Under the pieces are notes generated by a model that was not told the DNA's origin, ran no database searches, and worked only from the letters and a program-made list of their open reading frames with translations. Position numbers and translations under genes: made by a program. A stretch of 64,000 bases of DNA from Pseudomonas monteilii NBRC 103158 = DSM 14164 (GTDB lineage: Bacteria > Pseudomonadota > Gammaproteobacteria > Pseudomonadales > Pseudomonadaceae), in NCBI RefSeq assembly GCF_000730605.1, contig NZ_BBIS01000003.1, forward strand, positions 124,001-188,000, given 5' to 3'. Below, piece by piece: positions 9,034-18,840 of this stretch (its first letter is position 1; every line of letters starts with the position of its first letter).

Positions 9034-9927
9034 ATGCGCTCTGAGGTGATGTCTGTCAGCAGTGTGCGCCTGTTTCGGCTGGCGCTTGGGACTTTGCTTT
9101 TGCTGGCTGGCGCCGCGCTGCTGGTGGCGCGTGGCCTTGCCTGGCTGGACCTGGAACCGCGCATGTTGCGTGCGCTGGAAGGCGGCGCATTATGCGCCCT
9201 GGGGACGGCGCTGGGCGCGGTACCGGTACTGGTCATTCGCAACATGCCGATGGCACTGGCCGATACGCTGCTGGGCTTCGGCGCTGGCGTAATGCTGGCG
9301 GCCACCGCATTTTCCCTGATCATTCCAGGGTTGGACGCCGCTCAATCCATCGGTTTCAGCCCTTGGGGCGCGGGTGGCCTGATCAGCTTTGGCCTGATGT
9401 TCGGTGCGCTGTGCCTTTTTCTGGTTGACCTCAAGGTATCAGGTACCTCGCCGGAAGCACTGGTCGGCACCGGCAATCAGCCAGTGATTGCTGCGCGCAT
9501 CTGGCTGTTTGTCATCGCGATCATCGCGCACAACATCCCCGAAGGCATGGCGATTGGCGTATCGGCCGGTGGTGGCATGGCCGACGCCGACAGCCTGGCC
9601 ATGGGCATCGCCTTGCAGGATGTGCCTGAAGGGCTGGTCATTGCGCTGGTGCTGGCAGGGGCGGGCATGCCGCGCTTCAAAGCCTTCCTGATCGGTGCTG
9701 CTTCAGGGTTGGTCGAGCCGGTAGCTGCAGTGATCTGTGCCTGGTTGGTGAACATTGCCGAACTGCTGCTGCCGCTGGGCCTGGCCTGTGCAGCGGGGGC
9801 GATGCTACTGGTGGTTACCCAGGAAATCATCCCGGAATCACGCAGCAACGGTCATCATCGCTTGGCCAGCCTGGGGTTGTGCATCGGGTTCTGCCTGATG
9901 ATGGTGATGGACACGGCGATGTCCTGA
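9034..9927 (+). CDS. ZIP family divalent metal transporter
   Basis: About 297 residues with roughly eight hydrophobic segments. The two signature metal-binding helices are present: HNIPEGMAIG near residue 166, followed by MGIALQDVPEGLVIALVLAG. ZIP carriers import Zn, Mn or Fe into the cytoplasm; the metal cannot be read from sequence. The start is uncertain: ATG 9034 lies 11 bases after the sodA stop, with ATG 9049 and the overlapping GTG 9019 as alternatives. No terminator separates it from sodA, so it is probably the last gene of the Fur-controlled operon and may feed Mn to SodA. A strong terminator follows. Confidence 0.85.
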   Translation: MRSEVMSVSSVRLFRLALGTLLLLAGAALLVARGLAWLDLEPRMLRALEGGALCALGTALGAVPVLVIRNMPMALADTLLGFGAGVMLAATAFSLIIPGLDAAQSIGFSPWGAGGLISFGLMFGALCLFLVDLKVSGTSPEALVGTGNQPVIAARIWLFVIAIIAHNIPEGMAIGVSAGGGMADADSLAMGIALQDVPEGLVIALVLAGAGMPRFKAFLIGAASGLVEPVAAVICAWLVNIAELLLPLGLACAAGAMLLVVTQEIIPESRSNGHHRLASLGLCIGFCLMMVMDTAMS

Positions 9928-9939
9928 TTCACGATCAGG

Positions 9940-9974
9940 CCTGCGCGGTCCCTGTAGGACCGCGCAGGTTTTTA
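9940..9974 (+). terminator. rho-independent terminator after the ZIP gene
   Basis: Perfect 12-bp stem (9940-9951 with 9957-9968), 5-base loop, then TTTTTA. It ends the plus-strand fag operon just before the convergent npr gene, whose last codons it touches. Confidence 0.88.
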
Positions 9975-10244
9975 TTCGCCTTCGTCGAAGAAGTTGTTGA
10001 TCAGCTCGACCAGCGCATCCATGGCGTCGTTGTCCTGCTCACCCTCGGTAAGCAGGTGAACCTGTGTGCCTTTGCCGGCCGCCAGCATCATCACCGCCAT
10101 GATGCTCTTGCCATCCACCAGCTTGTCCGGTGCGCGGCCAACCCTTACCTGGCAGGGGAAGCGGCCGGCAACGCCGACGAACTTGGCTGCCGCCCGGGCA
10201 TGCAGGCCCAGCTTGTTGATGATGGTGATTTCGCGGGCGGGCAT
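9972..10244 (-). CDS. ptsO: HPr-like phosphocarrier NPr of the nitrogen PTS
   Basis: A 90-residue HPr homologue. The phosphorylated histidine is His15 in NKLGLHARAAAKFV, and the regulatory serine region is GKSIMAVMML. It carries phosphate from EI-Ntr (PtsP, not in this window) to EIIA-Ntr (PtsN). The ATG at 10242-10244 gives the standard length; longer readings extend into rapZ. It is the last gene of the minus-strand rpoN-hpf-ptsN-rapZ-npr run, 20 bases after rapZ. Confidence 0.93.
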   Translation of the reverse strand: MPAREITIINKLGLHARAAAKFVGVAGRFPCQVRVGRAPDKLVDGKSIMAVMMLAAGKGTQVHLLTEGEQDNDAMDALVELINNFFDEGE

Positions 10245-10264
10245 CGTGGGGCGGATCCTTGGGC

Positions 10265-11119
10265 TTAGAGGTCGCGGTGGCGGACCTGGACGTTTTTCAG
10301 GGATTGCTGCAGCAACTGGCCAAGGCGTTCGGTGATGTAGACCGAGCGGTGGTGGCCGCCGGTGCAGCCGATAGCAATGGTGACGTAGGCGCGGTTGCTG
10401 GCGGCGAAGCGGGGTAGCCACTTGAGCAAGTAACTGGAAATGTCATTGAACATGTCCTCAACGTCTGGCTGTGCAGCCAGGTAGTCGGCGACCGGTTGAT
10501 CAAGCCCTGAGTGCTCACGCAGTTCGGGCTTCCAGTAGGGATTGGGCAGGCAGCGTACATCGAACACCAGGTCGGCATCGACTGGCATGCCGCGCTTGAA
10601 ACCGAACGACTCGACCAAAAAGGCTGTGCCGGGCTCGGGCTGGTTGAGCAAGCGCAGCTTGATCGAATCCCGTAGTTGGTACAGGTTGAGGCTGGTGGTG
10701 TCGATCTTCAGGTCTGCCAGGTCGGCAATTGGCCCCAGCAGCTCGCTCTCCACGCGGATCGCTTCTGCCAGCGAACGGTTGGCATTGGTCAGTGGATGGC
10801 GACGACGGGTTTCCGAGAAGCGCTTGAGCAGCATGTCTTCGTCGGCATCCAGGAACACCACGTCACACTGGATGTTCCGCGCACGGGCTTCTTCGAGTAG
10901 CTCGGGGAAGCGCGTGAGGTGGCTGGGCAGGTTGCGTGCATCGATCGACACGGCAACCTTGGGTTGCAGTAATTCCGTGTTGATCAGTGCATCCTCCGCC
11001 AGCTGCGGCAGCAGCCCGGCGGGCAGGTTGTCAATGCAGTAGAAACCGTTGTCTTCCAGGACATCGAGGGCGGTGCTCTTGCCGGAGCCGGACCGGCCGC
11101 TGACGATGATCAGGCGCAT
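10265..11119 (-). CDS. rapZ: RNase adapter protein RapZ
   Basis: A 284-residue P-loop protein with Walker [10 protein letters not shown] at residues 8-16 and the conserved C-terminal block [15 protein letters not shown]. Family knowledge: RapZ binds small RNAs and presents them to RNase E, controlling GlmS and amino-sugar synthesis in enterics. Whether it works through GlmY/GlmZ-like RNAs in pseudomonads is not shown here. The start lies 2 bases after the ptsN stop, so the genes are translationally linked in the rpoN cluster. Confidence 0.93.
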   Translation of the reverse strand: MRLIIVSGRSGSGKSTALDVLEDNGFYCIDNLPAGLLPQLAEDALINTELLQPKVAVSIDARNLPSHLTRFPELLEEARARNIQCDVVFLDADEDMLLKRFSETRRRHPLTNANRSLAEAIRVESELLGPIADLADLKIDTTSLNLYQLRDSIKLRLLNQPEPGTAFLVESFGFKRGMPVDADLVFDVRCLPNPYWKPELREHSGLDQPVADYLAAQPDVEDMFNDISSYLLKWLPRFAASNRAYVTIAIGCTGGHHRSVYITERLGQLLQQSLKNVQVRHRDL

Positions 11120-11121
11120 GT

Positions 11122-11586
11122 TCAGTGCTCGTTCTGTACGTCCAGGACAACCTGGAACAGGGCCTCACTGCTGGTGGCCGCACGCAGGCGATCACGGACC
11201 TCCTTGCGATCGAGCATGCTGGCGATCTGACGCAGCAGTTCCAGATGCGCATCGGTGGCGGCTTCGGGTACCAGCAGTACAAACAGCAGGTCCACGGGCG
11301 CGCCATCGATAGCGTCGTAATCAATAGGTGCTTCCAGGTGCAGCAGGGCGCTAACCGGCGCTGAGCAGCCTTCAAGGCGGCAGTGCGGAATGGCGATGCC
11401 ATTGCCGAAACCGGTCGATCCGAGTTTTTCGCGGGCGACCAGCTTTTCGAAGACGTCTTGCATCTCCAGTTCTGGCACTTGGTCGGCGATAACGGTGGCG
11501 ACCTTTTCCAGGGCGCGCTTCTTGCTGCCGCCCGGCACGTTCACGAGTGAACGGCCGGGGGTCAGGATGGTTTCAAGTCGGATCAT
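11122..11586 (-). CDS. ptsN: nitrogen PTS EIIA protein PtsN
   Basis: A 154-residue EIIA-Ntr domain protein. His68 in [11 protein letters not shown] is the phospho-acceptor. It is the output protein of the nitrogen PTS, which in P. putida influences sigma-54 promoters, carbon storage and potassium transport. It lies between hpf (12 bases) and rapZ (2 bases) in the standard rpoN operon order. The length matches the family. Confidence 0.95.
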   Translation of the reverse strand: MIRLETILTPGRSLVNVPGGSKKRALEKVATVIADQVPELEMQDVFEKLVAREKLGSTGFGNGIAIPHCRLEGCSAPVSALLHLEAPIDYDAIDGAPVDLLFVLLVPEAATDAHLELLRQIASMLDRKEVRDRLRAATSSEALFQVVLDVQNEH

Positions 11587-11598
11587 GGATGAGGGGGA

Positions 11599-11907
11599 TC
11601 AGCGGGCAGCTGCACCTTGCAGCAGGCTTTGCTGTTTTTCCTTGTGTTTTTTCAGTTGGCGGTCGAGCTTGTCGGCCAAGGCGTCGATCGCTGCATACAT
11701 GTCTTCGTGTTCGGCGTTGGCTACCACTTCGCCGCCGGGAATCTGCAGGGTCGCCTCGACCTTCTGCTGCAGCTTCTCGACTTTCATGATGACCTGCACG
11801 TTGGTGATCTTGTCGAAGTGACTTTCCACGCGGGCGAGCTTTTCAAGCACGTAATCGCGCAGTGGCTGGGTGACTTCTACATGCTGTCCACTGATATTGA
11901 CTTGCAT
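11599..11907 (-). CDS. hpf: ribosome hibernation promoting factor (short HPF)
   Basis: A 102-residue HPF/YfiA family protein opening MQVNISGQHVEVTQPLRDYV, with the conserved ADKLDRQLKKHKEKQ C-terminal helix. Short HPF helps form inactive 100S ribosomes in stationary phase. The ATG at 11905-11907 is backed by an AAGGAGAAG site; the longer frame to 11976 lacks support. It directly follows rpoN, the usual position. Confidence 0.93.
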   Translation of the reverse strand: MQVNISGQHVEVTQPLRDYVLEKLARVESHFDKITNVQVIMKVEKLQQKVEATLQIPGGEVVANAEHEDMYAAIDALADKLDRQLKKHKEKQQSLLQGAAAR

Positions 11908-11986
11908 ACAGCTTCTCCTTTGTTGCCCGTGCATAAAGAGGCAGGTCTTGCACCTGCCCCACAAACGCTGTGGCACATCTCAGGGG

Positions 11987-13480
11987 CTACATCAGTCGCT
12001 TGCGTTCACTCGACGGTGCAATGCCGAGGGACTCGCGGTACTTGGCGACGGTGCGACGGGCTACCTGGATGCCTTGTGCCTCCAGTAAACCAGCGATCTT
12101 GCTGTCACTCAATGGCTTTTTCTGATTTTCCGCCGCAACCAGTTTTTTGATGATCGCGCGGATCGCCGTGGACGAGCATTCTCCGCCTTCGGAGGTGCTG
12201 ACGTGGCTGGAGAAAAAGTATTTCAGTTCGTAGATGCCACGCGGTGTATGCATGTATTTCTGCGTGGTAACCCGCGAAATGGTCGACTCGTGCATGCCCA
12301 CCGCTTCTGCAATGTCATGCAACACCAGCGGCTTCATGGCTTCGTCACCATGGTCGAGGAAACCGCGCTGGTGCTCGACGATCTGTGTGGCAACCTTCAT
12401 CAGGGTTTCGTTGCGGCTTTGCAGGCTCTTGATGAACCAGCGCGCTTCCTGCAACTGGTTGCGCATGAAGGTGTTGTCGGCGCTGGTATCGGCACGGCGC
12501 ACGAAACCGGCGTATTGCGGGTTGACGCGCAGGCGCGGGATAGCCTCCTGGTTCAGCTCCACCAGCCAGCGGTCGCTGTCTTTGCGCACGATGACGTCAG
12601 GCACCACGTACTCGGGCTCGCTGGACTCGATCTGCGAACCGGGGCGCGGGTTGAGGCTCTGTACCAGTTCGATCACCTGGCGCAGCTCGTCTTCCTTGAT
12701 TTTCATGCGCCGCATGAGCTGGCTGTAATCGCGGCTGCCGAGCAGGTCGATGAAATCGGTGACCAGGCGCTTGGCTTCGGTCATCCAGGGAGTACTGGCG
12801 GGCAACTGGCGCAGTTGCAGCAGCAGGCATTCGCCCAGGTTGCGCGCGCCGACGCCGGCTGGCTCGAACTGCTGGATGCGGTGCAGCACCGCTTCGACCT
12901 CGTCCAGCTCGATATCCAGCTCCGGGTCGAAACCGGCGCAGATTTCCTCGAGGGTGTCTTCCAGGTAGCCCTGGCCATTGATGCTGTCGATCAGCGTGAC
13001 GGCGATCAGGCGGTCGGTGTCGGACATCGGCGCCAGGTTCAGTTGCCACAGCAGGTGGCTCTGCAAGCTCTCGCCGGCTGAGGTGCGGGTGGTGAAGTCC
13101 CACTCGTCGTCATCGTTGCTTGGCAGGCTGCTGGCGCTGGTCTGGTAAATGTCTTCCCAGGCGGTATCGACCGGAAGCTCGTTGGGGATGCGCTCGCTCC
13201 ACTCACCGTCTTCCAGGTTGTCGGCACTGACGGTGCTTTCCTGGAAACTGTTGTCCTGGACTTCGGCGGCCGGCTTGTTCTCGGCGTTGTCCGCCATCGG
13301 GTCGCTGTTGTCGAAGTCGTCGCCGTCTTCCTGACGTTCGAGCATCGGGTTCGACTCCAGCGCTTCCTGGATTTCCTGTTGGAGGTCCAGGGTGGAAAGC
13401 TGGAGCAGGCGGATGGCCTGTTGCAACTGCGGTGTCATCGTCAGTTGCTGGCCCATTTTTAGGACGAGCGATGGTTTCAT
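11987..13480 (-). CDS. rpoN: RNA polymerase sigma-54 factor
   Basis: A 497-residue sigma-54. Region I is glutamine/leucine rich ([30 protein letters not shown]), an acidic stretch covers about residues 50-125, the core-binding and HTH regions follow, and the RpoN box [10 protein letters not shown] is near the C-terminus. It directs transcription from -24/-12 promoters with enhancer-binding proteins; one such promoter (47000-47016) and one such activator (50898-52406) are in this same window. The gene is followed by hpf, ptsN, rapZ and npr. Confidence 0.97.
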   Translation of the reverse strand: MKPSLVLKMGQQLTMTPQLQQAIRLLQLSTLDLQQEIQEALESNPMLERQEDGDDFDNSDPMADNAENKPAAEVQDNSFQESTVSADNLEDGEWSERIPNELPVDTAWEDIYQTSASSLPSNDDDEWDFTTRTSAGESLQSHLLWQLNLAPMSDTDRLIAVTLIDSINGQGYLEDTLEEICAGFDPELDIELDEVEAVLHRIQQFEPAGVGARNLGECLLLQLRQLPASTPWMTEAKRLVTDFIDLLGSRDYSQLMRRMKIKEDELRQVIELVQSLNPRPGSQIESSEPEYVVPDVIVRKDSDRWLVELNQEAIPRLRVNPQYAGFVRRADTSADNTFMRNQLQEARWFIKSLQSRNETLMKVATQIVEHQRGFLDHGDEAMKPLVLHDIAEAVGMHESTISRVTTQKYMHTPRGIYELKYFFSSHVSTSEGGECSSTAIRAIIKKLVAAENQKKPLSDSKIAGLLEAQGIQVARRTVAKYRESLGIAPSSERKRLM

Positions 13481-13656
13481 GGCTGGGGCTTAATACCTTG
13501 TTCGCCGGCGCGCATGCGCCATCCACTACACGAGGGCGCCGGGGCGCCAGATCAAGCAAGTTTTATGCCTTAAATTGTAGCGTTTGCCTAGAGCACTGTA
13601 ACAACTTTCACCCCGCTTTCAGGGCGATTTGCCAGTACTCCAGGCATGTGCCGGGG

Positions 13657-14382
13657 TCAGAGCCGGAACTCGTGACCCAGGTAAACCTCTTTGACCAGCT
13701 CGTTGGCCAGGATGGTCTCGGCATCGCCTTCGGCGATCAGGCGGCCATCGTTGACGATATAGGCGGTTTCGCAGATATCCAGGGTTTCGCGCACGTTGTG
13801 GTCGGTGATCAGTACACCAATGCCCTTGGCCTTGAGGTGGTGGATGATCTGCTTGATGTCGCCGACCGAAATCGGGTCGACGCCAGCGAACGGTTCGTCC
13901 AGCAGGATGAACTTGGGTGCGGTGGCCAGGGCGCGGGCAATCTCGACCCGGCGGCGTTCACCGCCGGACAGGCTCATGCCGAGGTTGTCGCGGATGTGGC
14001 TGATGTGGAACTCCTGTAGCAGGCTTTCCAGTTCTTTGCGACGCCCGTCGCGGTCGAGGTCCTTGCGGGTCTCGAGGATGGCCATGATGTTGTCGGCCAC
14101 CGACAGCTTGCGGAAGATCGAGGCCTCCTGCGGCAGGTAGCCGATGCCGGCGCGGGCGCGGCCGTGCATGGGCTGGTGGCTGACATCGAGGTTATCGATA
14201 AGCACACGCCCCTGCTCGGCCTGGACTAGCCCGACAATCATGTAGAAGCAAGTGGTCTTGCCGGCGCCGTTGGGGCCAAGCAGGCCTACGATCTGGCCGC
14301 TGTCGATCGACAGGCTGACGTCACGTACCACCTGCCGCCCCTTGTAGCTCTTGGCCAGGTGCTGGGCTTTGAGGGTTGCCAT
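13657..14382 (-). CDS. lptB: LPS export ABC transporter ATP-binding protein LptB
   Basis: A 241-residue ABC ATPase. Walker [10 protein letters not shown], signature [15 protein letters not shown] and Walker B FILLDEPF are all intact. It powers extraction of LPS from the inner membrane by LptF and LptG, whose genes lie 23 kb away in this window (37685-39854). The start abuts the lptA stop with no gap. A 176-base gap separates it from rpoN. Confidence 0.96.
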   Translation of the reverse strand: MATLKAQHLAKSYKGRQVVRDVSLSIDSGQIVGLLGPNGAGKTTCFYMIVGLVQAEQGRVLIDNLDVSHQPMHGRARAGIGYLPQEASIFRKLSVADNIMAILETRKDLDRDGRRKELESLLQEFHISHIRDNLGMSLSGGERRRVEIARALATAPKFILLDEPFAGVDPISVGDIKQIIHHLKAKGIGVLITDHNVRETLDICETAYIVNDGRLIAEGDAETILANELVKEVYLGHEFRL

Positions 14383-14907
14383 TTACTCGGCCTTCTTCTT
14401 GGGCTGGATCACCATGTCGATACGCTGACGCGGTGTGGTCACGTTGCCACCGCGACCCGCAGTCGCCACCTGGGTCTGGGTGTTGTAGACGATTTTCTCG
14501 CCTTCGGTGGTGTTGCCCTCGTTCTCGACCTTGGCACGGTCGGTGAGGATCACCAGGTCCTTCTGCGACTGGTACTGGATGGTGACGCCCCAGCCTTTCA
14601 TCTTGTCCGGCTTGGCCGCGCTCTGCTGCTGCTCGAAGTAGGCCAGGTTGCCCACCGAGGTCACCACGTCGATGTCGCCAGAGGCGGAACGGGTGATGGT
14701 CACGGTGTTGCCTTTGATCATCATCGAACCCTGGGTGATGATCACGTCGCCGGTGTAGGTGGCCACGCCTTGCTTGTCGTCCAGGTGGGCGTTGTCGGCC
14801 TGGATACGGATCGGCTGGTCACGGTCGTTCGGCAGGGCGAGGGCGCTCGCGCTTCCCAGTGCTGCGCTCAGGCTGAGCAAAAGGGGGAGGGTTTTAACGA
14901 GCCTCAT
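14383..14907 (-). CDS. lptA: LPS transport periplasmic protein LptA
   Basis: A 174-residue exported protein. Residues 1-25 form a Sec signal peptide ending ASALA; the OstA-like beta-jellyroll then begins DRDQPIRIQADNAHLDDKQGVATYTGDV. It forms the periplasmic bridge carrying LPS from LptC to LptD. The start overlaps the lptC 3' end by 14 bases and the stop abuts lptB, so the three are tightly coupled. Confidence 0.94.
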   Translation of the reverse strand: MRLVKTLPLLLSLSAALGSASALALPNDRDQPIRIQADNAHLDDKQGVATYTGDVIITQGSMMIKGNTVTITRSASGDIDVVTSVGNLAYFEQQQSAAKPDKMKGWGVTIQYQSQKDLVILTDRAKVENEGNTTEGEKIVYNTQTQVATAGRGGNVTTPRQRIDMVIQPKKKAE

Positions 14908-15466
14908 ACTGTCCTCTTACGTTAGAGAGCAAGTCCATCTTGCCTTCTTTCAAATACGCTTTCATTCCTTTGCCCGTAGTAGTGCCACCGGCGCCGTCGA
15001 TTCTAACGGCTTGCTCGGTCTGCGCATATTGCTTCTGCGGGAACACGGTCATGCGTGAGCTGGTAATGATGGTTTCGCGCTGCTTTTCGTCGGTGCGGGC
15101 AACCCGTACCTTGTCGATCAGCTCGACCTCGGTACCGTCCGGGTTGACCTCGGCACGGGCGCTCTGCACATGCCACGGGTATTCGGTGCCGCGGTACATG
15201 TGCAGGTCCGGCGTGGTCAGCAGGGTGATTTCACTGGCCTTGAGGTGTTCGACCTTGTCGGCGGTCATCTCGTACTGCAGTTTGCCGTCGGGCAGAAACT
15301 GCACGCTGTGGGCGTTGATCGCATAGTAGTCGATAGCGCTTTCGTCGACCTGGGCCACCGGCTTGTCGAGGAAGCTTTCCGGGCTGACATTCCAGTAGCC
15401 GATCGCCACCAGCAGGGCAGCGATCACTGCGAGCAGCGCAGCATTGCGGGCTTTCTTGCTGAACAT
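14894..15466 (-). CDS. lptC: LPS export protein LptC
   Basis: A 190-residue bitopic inner-membrane protein with one N-terminal membrane helix (AALLAVIAALLVAIGYW, about residues 8-24) followed by an LptC jellyroll domain. It receives LPS from LptBFG and passes it to LptA. It lies 8 bases after kdsC and overlaps lptA. Confidence 0.93.
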   Translation of the reverse strand: MFSKKARNAALLAVIAALLVAIGYWNVSPESFLDKPVAQVDESAIDYYAINAHSVQFLPDGKLQYEMTADKVEHLKASEITLLTTPDLHMYRGTEYPWHVQSARAEVNPDGTEVELIDKVRVARTDEKQRETIITSSRMTVFPQKQYAQTEQAVRIDGAGGTTTGKGMKAYLKEGKMDLLSNVRGQYEAR

Positions 15467-15474
15467 GGGCAGCC

Positions 15475-15999
15475 TTACAGGTAGTTGGCGTTGGCAGCGT
15501 CCAGGGTACCCTGGGCCTGCATGATCAGTTCGCAGAATTCACGGGCCGCTCCCTCGCCGCCGCGTGCCTGGGTCACGCCGTGGGCGTGCTGGCGAACGAA
15601 CGGCGCGGCGTTGGCCACGGCCATGCCCAATGCTACCCGGCGAATGACCGGTAGGTCCGGCAGGTCGTCGCCCAGGTAGGCTACTTGATCATAGCTTAGG
15701 CCCAGTTCGGCGAGCAGGCCGTCAAGCACGACCAATTTGTCCTCGCGGCCCTGGTACAGGTGCGGGATGCCGAGGTTTCTGGCGCGGCGCTCGACCACCG
15801 GAGTCTTGCGGCCGCTGATGATCGCGGTGGTCACGCCCGCGTTCATGAGCATCTTGATGCCCTGGCCGTCGAGGGTGTTGAAGGTCTTGAATTCGCTGCC
15901 GTCTTCGAGAAAGTACAGGCGCCCGTCGGTGAGCACGCCGTCCACGTCGAACACTGCCAGCTTGATGTGCTTGCCGCGTTGCATGAGGTCCTGGTTCAT
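15475..15999 (-). CDS. kdsC: 3-deoxy-D-manno-octulosonate 8-phosphate phosphatase KdsC
   Basis: A 174-residue HAD phosphatase of the small tetrameric KdsC type. The nucleophile motif is VFDVDGVLTDGR (residues about 18-29), with later LGDDLPDLPVIR. It dephosphorylates KDO-8-P to KDO for LPS inner core synthesis. It sits 11 bases after kdsD in the standard kdsD-kdsC-lptC order. Confidence 0.95.
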   Translation of the reverse strand: MNQDLMQRGKHIKLAVFDVDGVLTDGRLYFLEDGSEFKTFNTLDGQGIKMLMNAGVTTAIISGRKTPVVERRARNLGIPHLYQGREDKLVVLDGLLAELGLSYDQVAYLGDDLPDLPVIRRVALGMAVANAAPFVRQHAHGVTQARGGEGAAREFCELIMQAQGTLDAANANYL

Positions 16000-16010
16000 T
16001 CCATCGCTCC

Positions 16011-16985
16011 TTACATTACGCCGGCGCGCAGCAGATCGTGCATGTTCAGGGCGCCGGTCGGGCGGTCTTCGCGATCCACCACCACCAGGGCGCCGATCTT
16101 GTGGTCTTCCATGATCTTCAGGGCTTCGGCGGCAAGCATTTCTGCACGTGCCGTCTTGCCATGCACGGTCATGACCTGATCGATCAGGGTGGTGTGCACG
16201 TCGATGTTGCGGTCCAGGCTGCGGCGCAGGTCGCCGTCGGTGAAGATCCCGGCCAGCTTGCCGTCAGCTTCGACAATCACGGTCATGCCCAAACCTTTGC
16301 GGGACATTTCAAGGAGCGCGTCCTTGAGCAGGGTGCCACGCGGCACCTGAGGCAGTTCGTCGCCGGCATGCATCACGTTCTCGACCTTGAGCAGCAGGCG
16401 TCGGCCCAGTGCGCCACCCGGGTGCGAGAAGGCAAAGTCCTCGGCGGTGAAGCCTCGGGCTTCGAGCAGGGCGATGGCCAGGCAGTCCCCCAGCACCAGC
16501 GACGCCGTGGTAGAGGAGGTGGGCGCCAGGTTCAGCGGGCAGGCCTCTTGCTCGACGCGGGCATCAAGGTTGACCTCGGCGGCCTGGGCCAGGGGCGAAT
16601 CCGGGTTGCCGGTGAGGCTGATCAGCTTGATGCCCAGGCGCTTGATCAGGGGCAGCAAGGTGACGATCTCTGCGGTGCTGCCGGAATTCGACAGGGCAAG
16701 GATGACATCCTCGCGGGTGATCATGCCCATGTCGCCATGGCTGGCTTCGGCCGGGTGCACGAAAAATGCCGGGGTGCCGGTGCTGGCCAGGGTGGCGGCG
16801 ATCTTGTTGCCGATGTGCCCGGACTTGCCCATGCCGACCACGACAACCCGGCCCTTGCAGGCCTGGATCAGTTCGCAGGCCTTGACGAAATTGTCGTCGA
16901 TGCGCGCCAGCAGGGCCTCTACGGCCTCGAGTTCCAGGCGCAGGGTGCGTTGGGCGGATTGGATCAGCTCGCTGGATTGGCTCAT
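16011..16985 (-). CDS. kdsD: arabinose-5-phosphate isomerase KdsD
   Basis: A 324-residue sugar isomerase with an N-terminal SIS domain (VVVGMGKSGHIGNKIAATLASTGTPAFFVHPAEASHGDMG) and two C-terminal CBS domains. It makes D-arabinose 5-phosphate from ribulose 5-phosphate, the first step of KDO synthesis. It is the first gene of the minus-strand run and is divergent from mlaF across a 248-base gap that carries promoters for both. Confidence 0.95.
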   Translation of the reverse strand: MSQSSELIQSAQRTLRLELEAVEALLARIDDNFVKACELIQACKGRVVVVGMGKSGHIGNKIAATLASTGTPAFFVHPAEASHGDMGMITREDVILALSNSGSTAEIVTLLPLIKRLGIKLISLTGNPDSPLAQAAEVNLDARVEQEACPLNLAPTSSTTASLVLGDCLAIALLEARGFTAEDFAFSHPGGALGRRLLLKVENVMHAGDELPQVPRGTLLKDALLEMSRKGLGMTVIVEADGKLAGIFTDGDLRRSLDRNIDVHTTLIDQVMTVHGKTARAEMLAAEALKIMEDHKIGALVVVDREDRPTGALNMHDLLRAGVM

Positions 16986-17113
16986 GTCGAAAAAGCAATG
17001 CCTGATGAAAAGGCCGCGATTATACGCGCAATGACAAAAACCCTCACCCTTTCGATTGCTGTAGCGAATGTCATCAAAGCCTGTCTCAGGGCTGAACGAC
17101 TCGTTGCCCGGCC

Positions 17114-17143
17114 TTGGGGCGGCGCTGTCAGCGGTGCTATAGT
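17114..17143 (+). promoter_or_regulatory. possible sigma-70 promoter for mlaFEDCB
   Basis: TTGGGG and TATAGT separated by 18 bases, about 90 bases before mlaF. The -10 element is good (5 of 6) and the -35 is weak. No other convincing pair is seen in the gap. Confidence 0.4.
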
Positions 17144-17233
17144 TCGCCGCTATTCGGCCTGCCAGGGGTGCGTGTGCCTTCCTGATGGAGGCCGGCGTCC
17201 ATTAGGACGAGGCTGCACTAGCAAGGAGTCTAG

Positions 17234-18043
17234 ATGAGTGTGGATAGCGCCTACGCGGTCGAGTTGAAGGGGCTTACCTTCAAACGCGGTTCGCGCAGCA
17301 TTTTCAGCAACGTCGACATTCGCATCCCGCGCGGCAAGGTCACCGGCATCATGGGGCCATCGGGTTGCGGCAAGACCACGTTGCTCCGCCTGATGGGCGC
17401 GCAGCTGCGCCCCTCCAGCGGTGAGGTATGGGTTGCCGGGCAAAACCTGCCGACGCTGTCGCGCAGCGACCTGTTCGACGCCCGCAAGCAGATGGGTGTG
17501 CTGTTCCAGAGCGGCGCGCTGTTCACCGACCTCGATGTGTTCGAGAACGTCGCGTTCCCGCTGCGCGTGCACACCCAGCTGTCGGACGAGATGATCCGTG
17601 ACATCGTGTTGATGAAGCTGCAGGCCGTGGGCCTGCGCGGTGCCATCGACCTGATGCCCGACGAACTGTCTGGCGGCATGAAGCGCCGTGTGGCGCTGGC
17701 CCGGGCCATTGCCCTGGACCCGCAGATCCTCATGTACGACGAGCCGTTCGTCGGCCAGGACCCGATCGCCATGGGCGTACTGGTGCGCCTGATCCGCCTG
17801 CTCAACGATGCGTTAGGCATCACCAGCATCGTCGTGTCCCACGACCTGGCAGAAACCGCCAGCATTGCCGACTACATCTATGTGGTGGGGGACGGCCAGG
17901 TGTTGGGCCAGGGCACGCCTGATGAGCTGATGGGGTCGGACAACCCACGGATTCGCCAGTTCATGAAGGGCGACCCGGACGGCCCGGTTCCCTTCCACTT
18001 TCCTGCGCCTGATTACCGCGCCGACCTGCTGGGGGCGCGTTGA
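17234..18043 (+). CDS. mlaF: Mla lipid asymmetry ABC transporter ATP-binding protein MlaF (Ttg2A)
   Basis: A 269-residue ABC ATPase with Walker [10 protein letters not shown], signature [15 protein letters not shown] and Walker B ILMYDEPF. It energises the MlaFEDB inner-membrane complex that handles phospholipids from the outer membrane. In P. putida this locus is also known as ttg2 and affects toluene tolerance. The ATG at 17234 is preceded by AAGGAG. The stop overlaps the mlaE start by one base. Confidence 0.95.
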   Translation: MSVDSAYAVELKGLTFKRGSRSIFSNVDIRIPRGKVTGIMGPSGCGKTTLLRLMGAQLRPSSGEVWVAGQNLPTLSRSDLFDARKQMGVLFQSGALFTDLDVFENVAFPLRVHTQLSDEMIRDIVLMKLQAVGLRGAIDLMPDELSGGMKRRVALARAIALDPQILMYDEPFVGQDPIAMGVLVRLIRLLNDALGITSIVVSHDLAETASIADYIYVVGDGQVLGQGTPDELMGSDNPRIRQFMKGDPDGPVPFHFPAPDYRADLLGAR

Positions 18044-18840
18044 TGCGCAGAAGATCCTTACTCGAACGTGTCCGCCTGCTGGGTCGCTCGGCGATCGACG
18101 TGCTGGCGGTACTGGGGCGTTCCTGCCTGTTCCTGTTCCATGCATTGATCGGCCGCGGCGGCATCGGCGGCGGTTTCCAGTTGCTGACCAAGCAGCTGTA
18201 CTCGGTAGGCGTGCTGTCGCTGGCGATCATCGTCGTGTCCGGGGTGTTCATCGGCATGGTGCTGGCGCTGCAGGGCTACAGCATCCTGACCAAATACGGT
18301 TCGGAGCAGGCGGTGGGGCAGATGGTCGCCCTGACCCTGCTGCGCGAGCTTGGTCCGGTGGTGACAGCGTTGCTGTTCGCCGGCCGCGCAGGCTCCGCAC
18401 TGACCGCTGAAATTGGCAACATGAAATCCACTGAGCAGCTGTCGAGCCTGGAAATGATCGGCGTTGACCCGCTCAAGTACATCGTCGCGCCACGCCTTTG
18501 GGCCGGTTTCATCTCGCTGCCGCTGCTGGCGCTGATCTTCAGCGTGGTCGGCATCTGGGGTGGCTCGTGGGTGGCTGTGGACTGGCTGGGCGTATACGAG
18601 GGCTCGTTCTGGGCCAACATGCAGAACAGTGTTTCCTTTACCGACGACGTGCTCAACGGGTTGATCAAGAGCCTGGTGTTCGCCTTCGTCACGACCTGGA
18701 TCGCCGTATTCCAGGGGTACGACTGTGAGCCCACCTCAGAAGGGATCAGCCGTGCCACCACCAAGACCGTGGTCTATGCCTCGTTGGCAGTGCTGGGTCT
18801 GGACTTTATTCTGACCGCCTTGATGTTTGGAGATTTCTGA
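18043..18840 (+). CDS. mlaE: Mla ABC transporter permease MlaE (Ttg2B)
   Basis: A 265-residue MlaE-type permease with about five hydrophobic segments and the conserved core [29 protein letters not shown]. It forms the membrane channel of the Mla complex. ATG 18043 overlaps the mlaF stop by one base; a TTG one codon earlier is less likely. The stop overlaps mlaD by one base. Confidence 0.95.
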   Translation: MRRRSLLERVRLLGRSAIDVLAVLGRSCLFLFHALIGRGGIGGGFQLLTKQLYSVGVLSLAIIVVSGVFIGMVLALQGYSILTKYGSEQAVGQMVALTLLRELGPVVTALLFAGRAGSALTAEIGNMKSTEQLSSLEMIGVDPLKYIVAPRLWAGFISLPLLALIFSVVGIWGGSWVAVDWLGVYEGSFWANMQNSVSFTDDVLNGLIKSLVFAFVTTWIAVFQGYDCEPTSEGISRATTKTVVYASLAVLGLDFILTALMFGDF

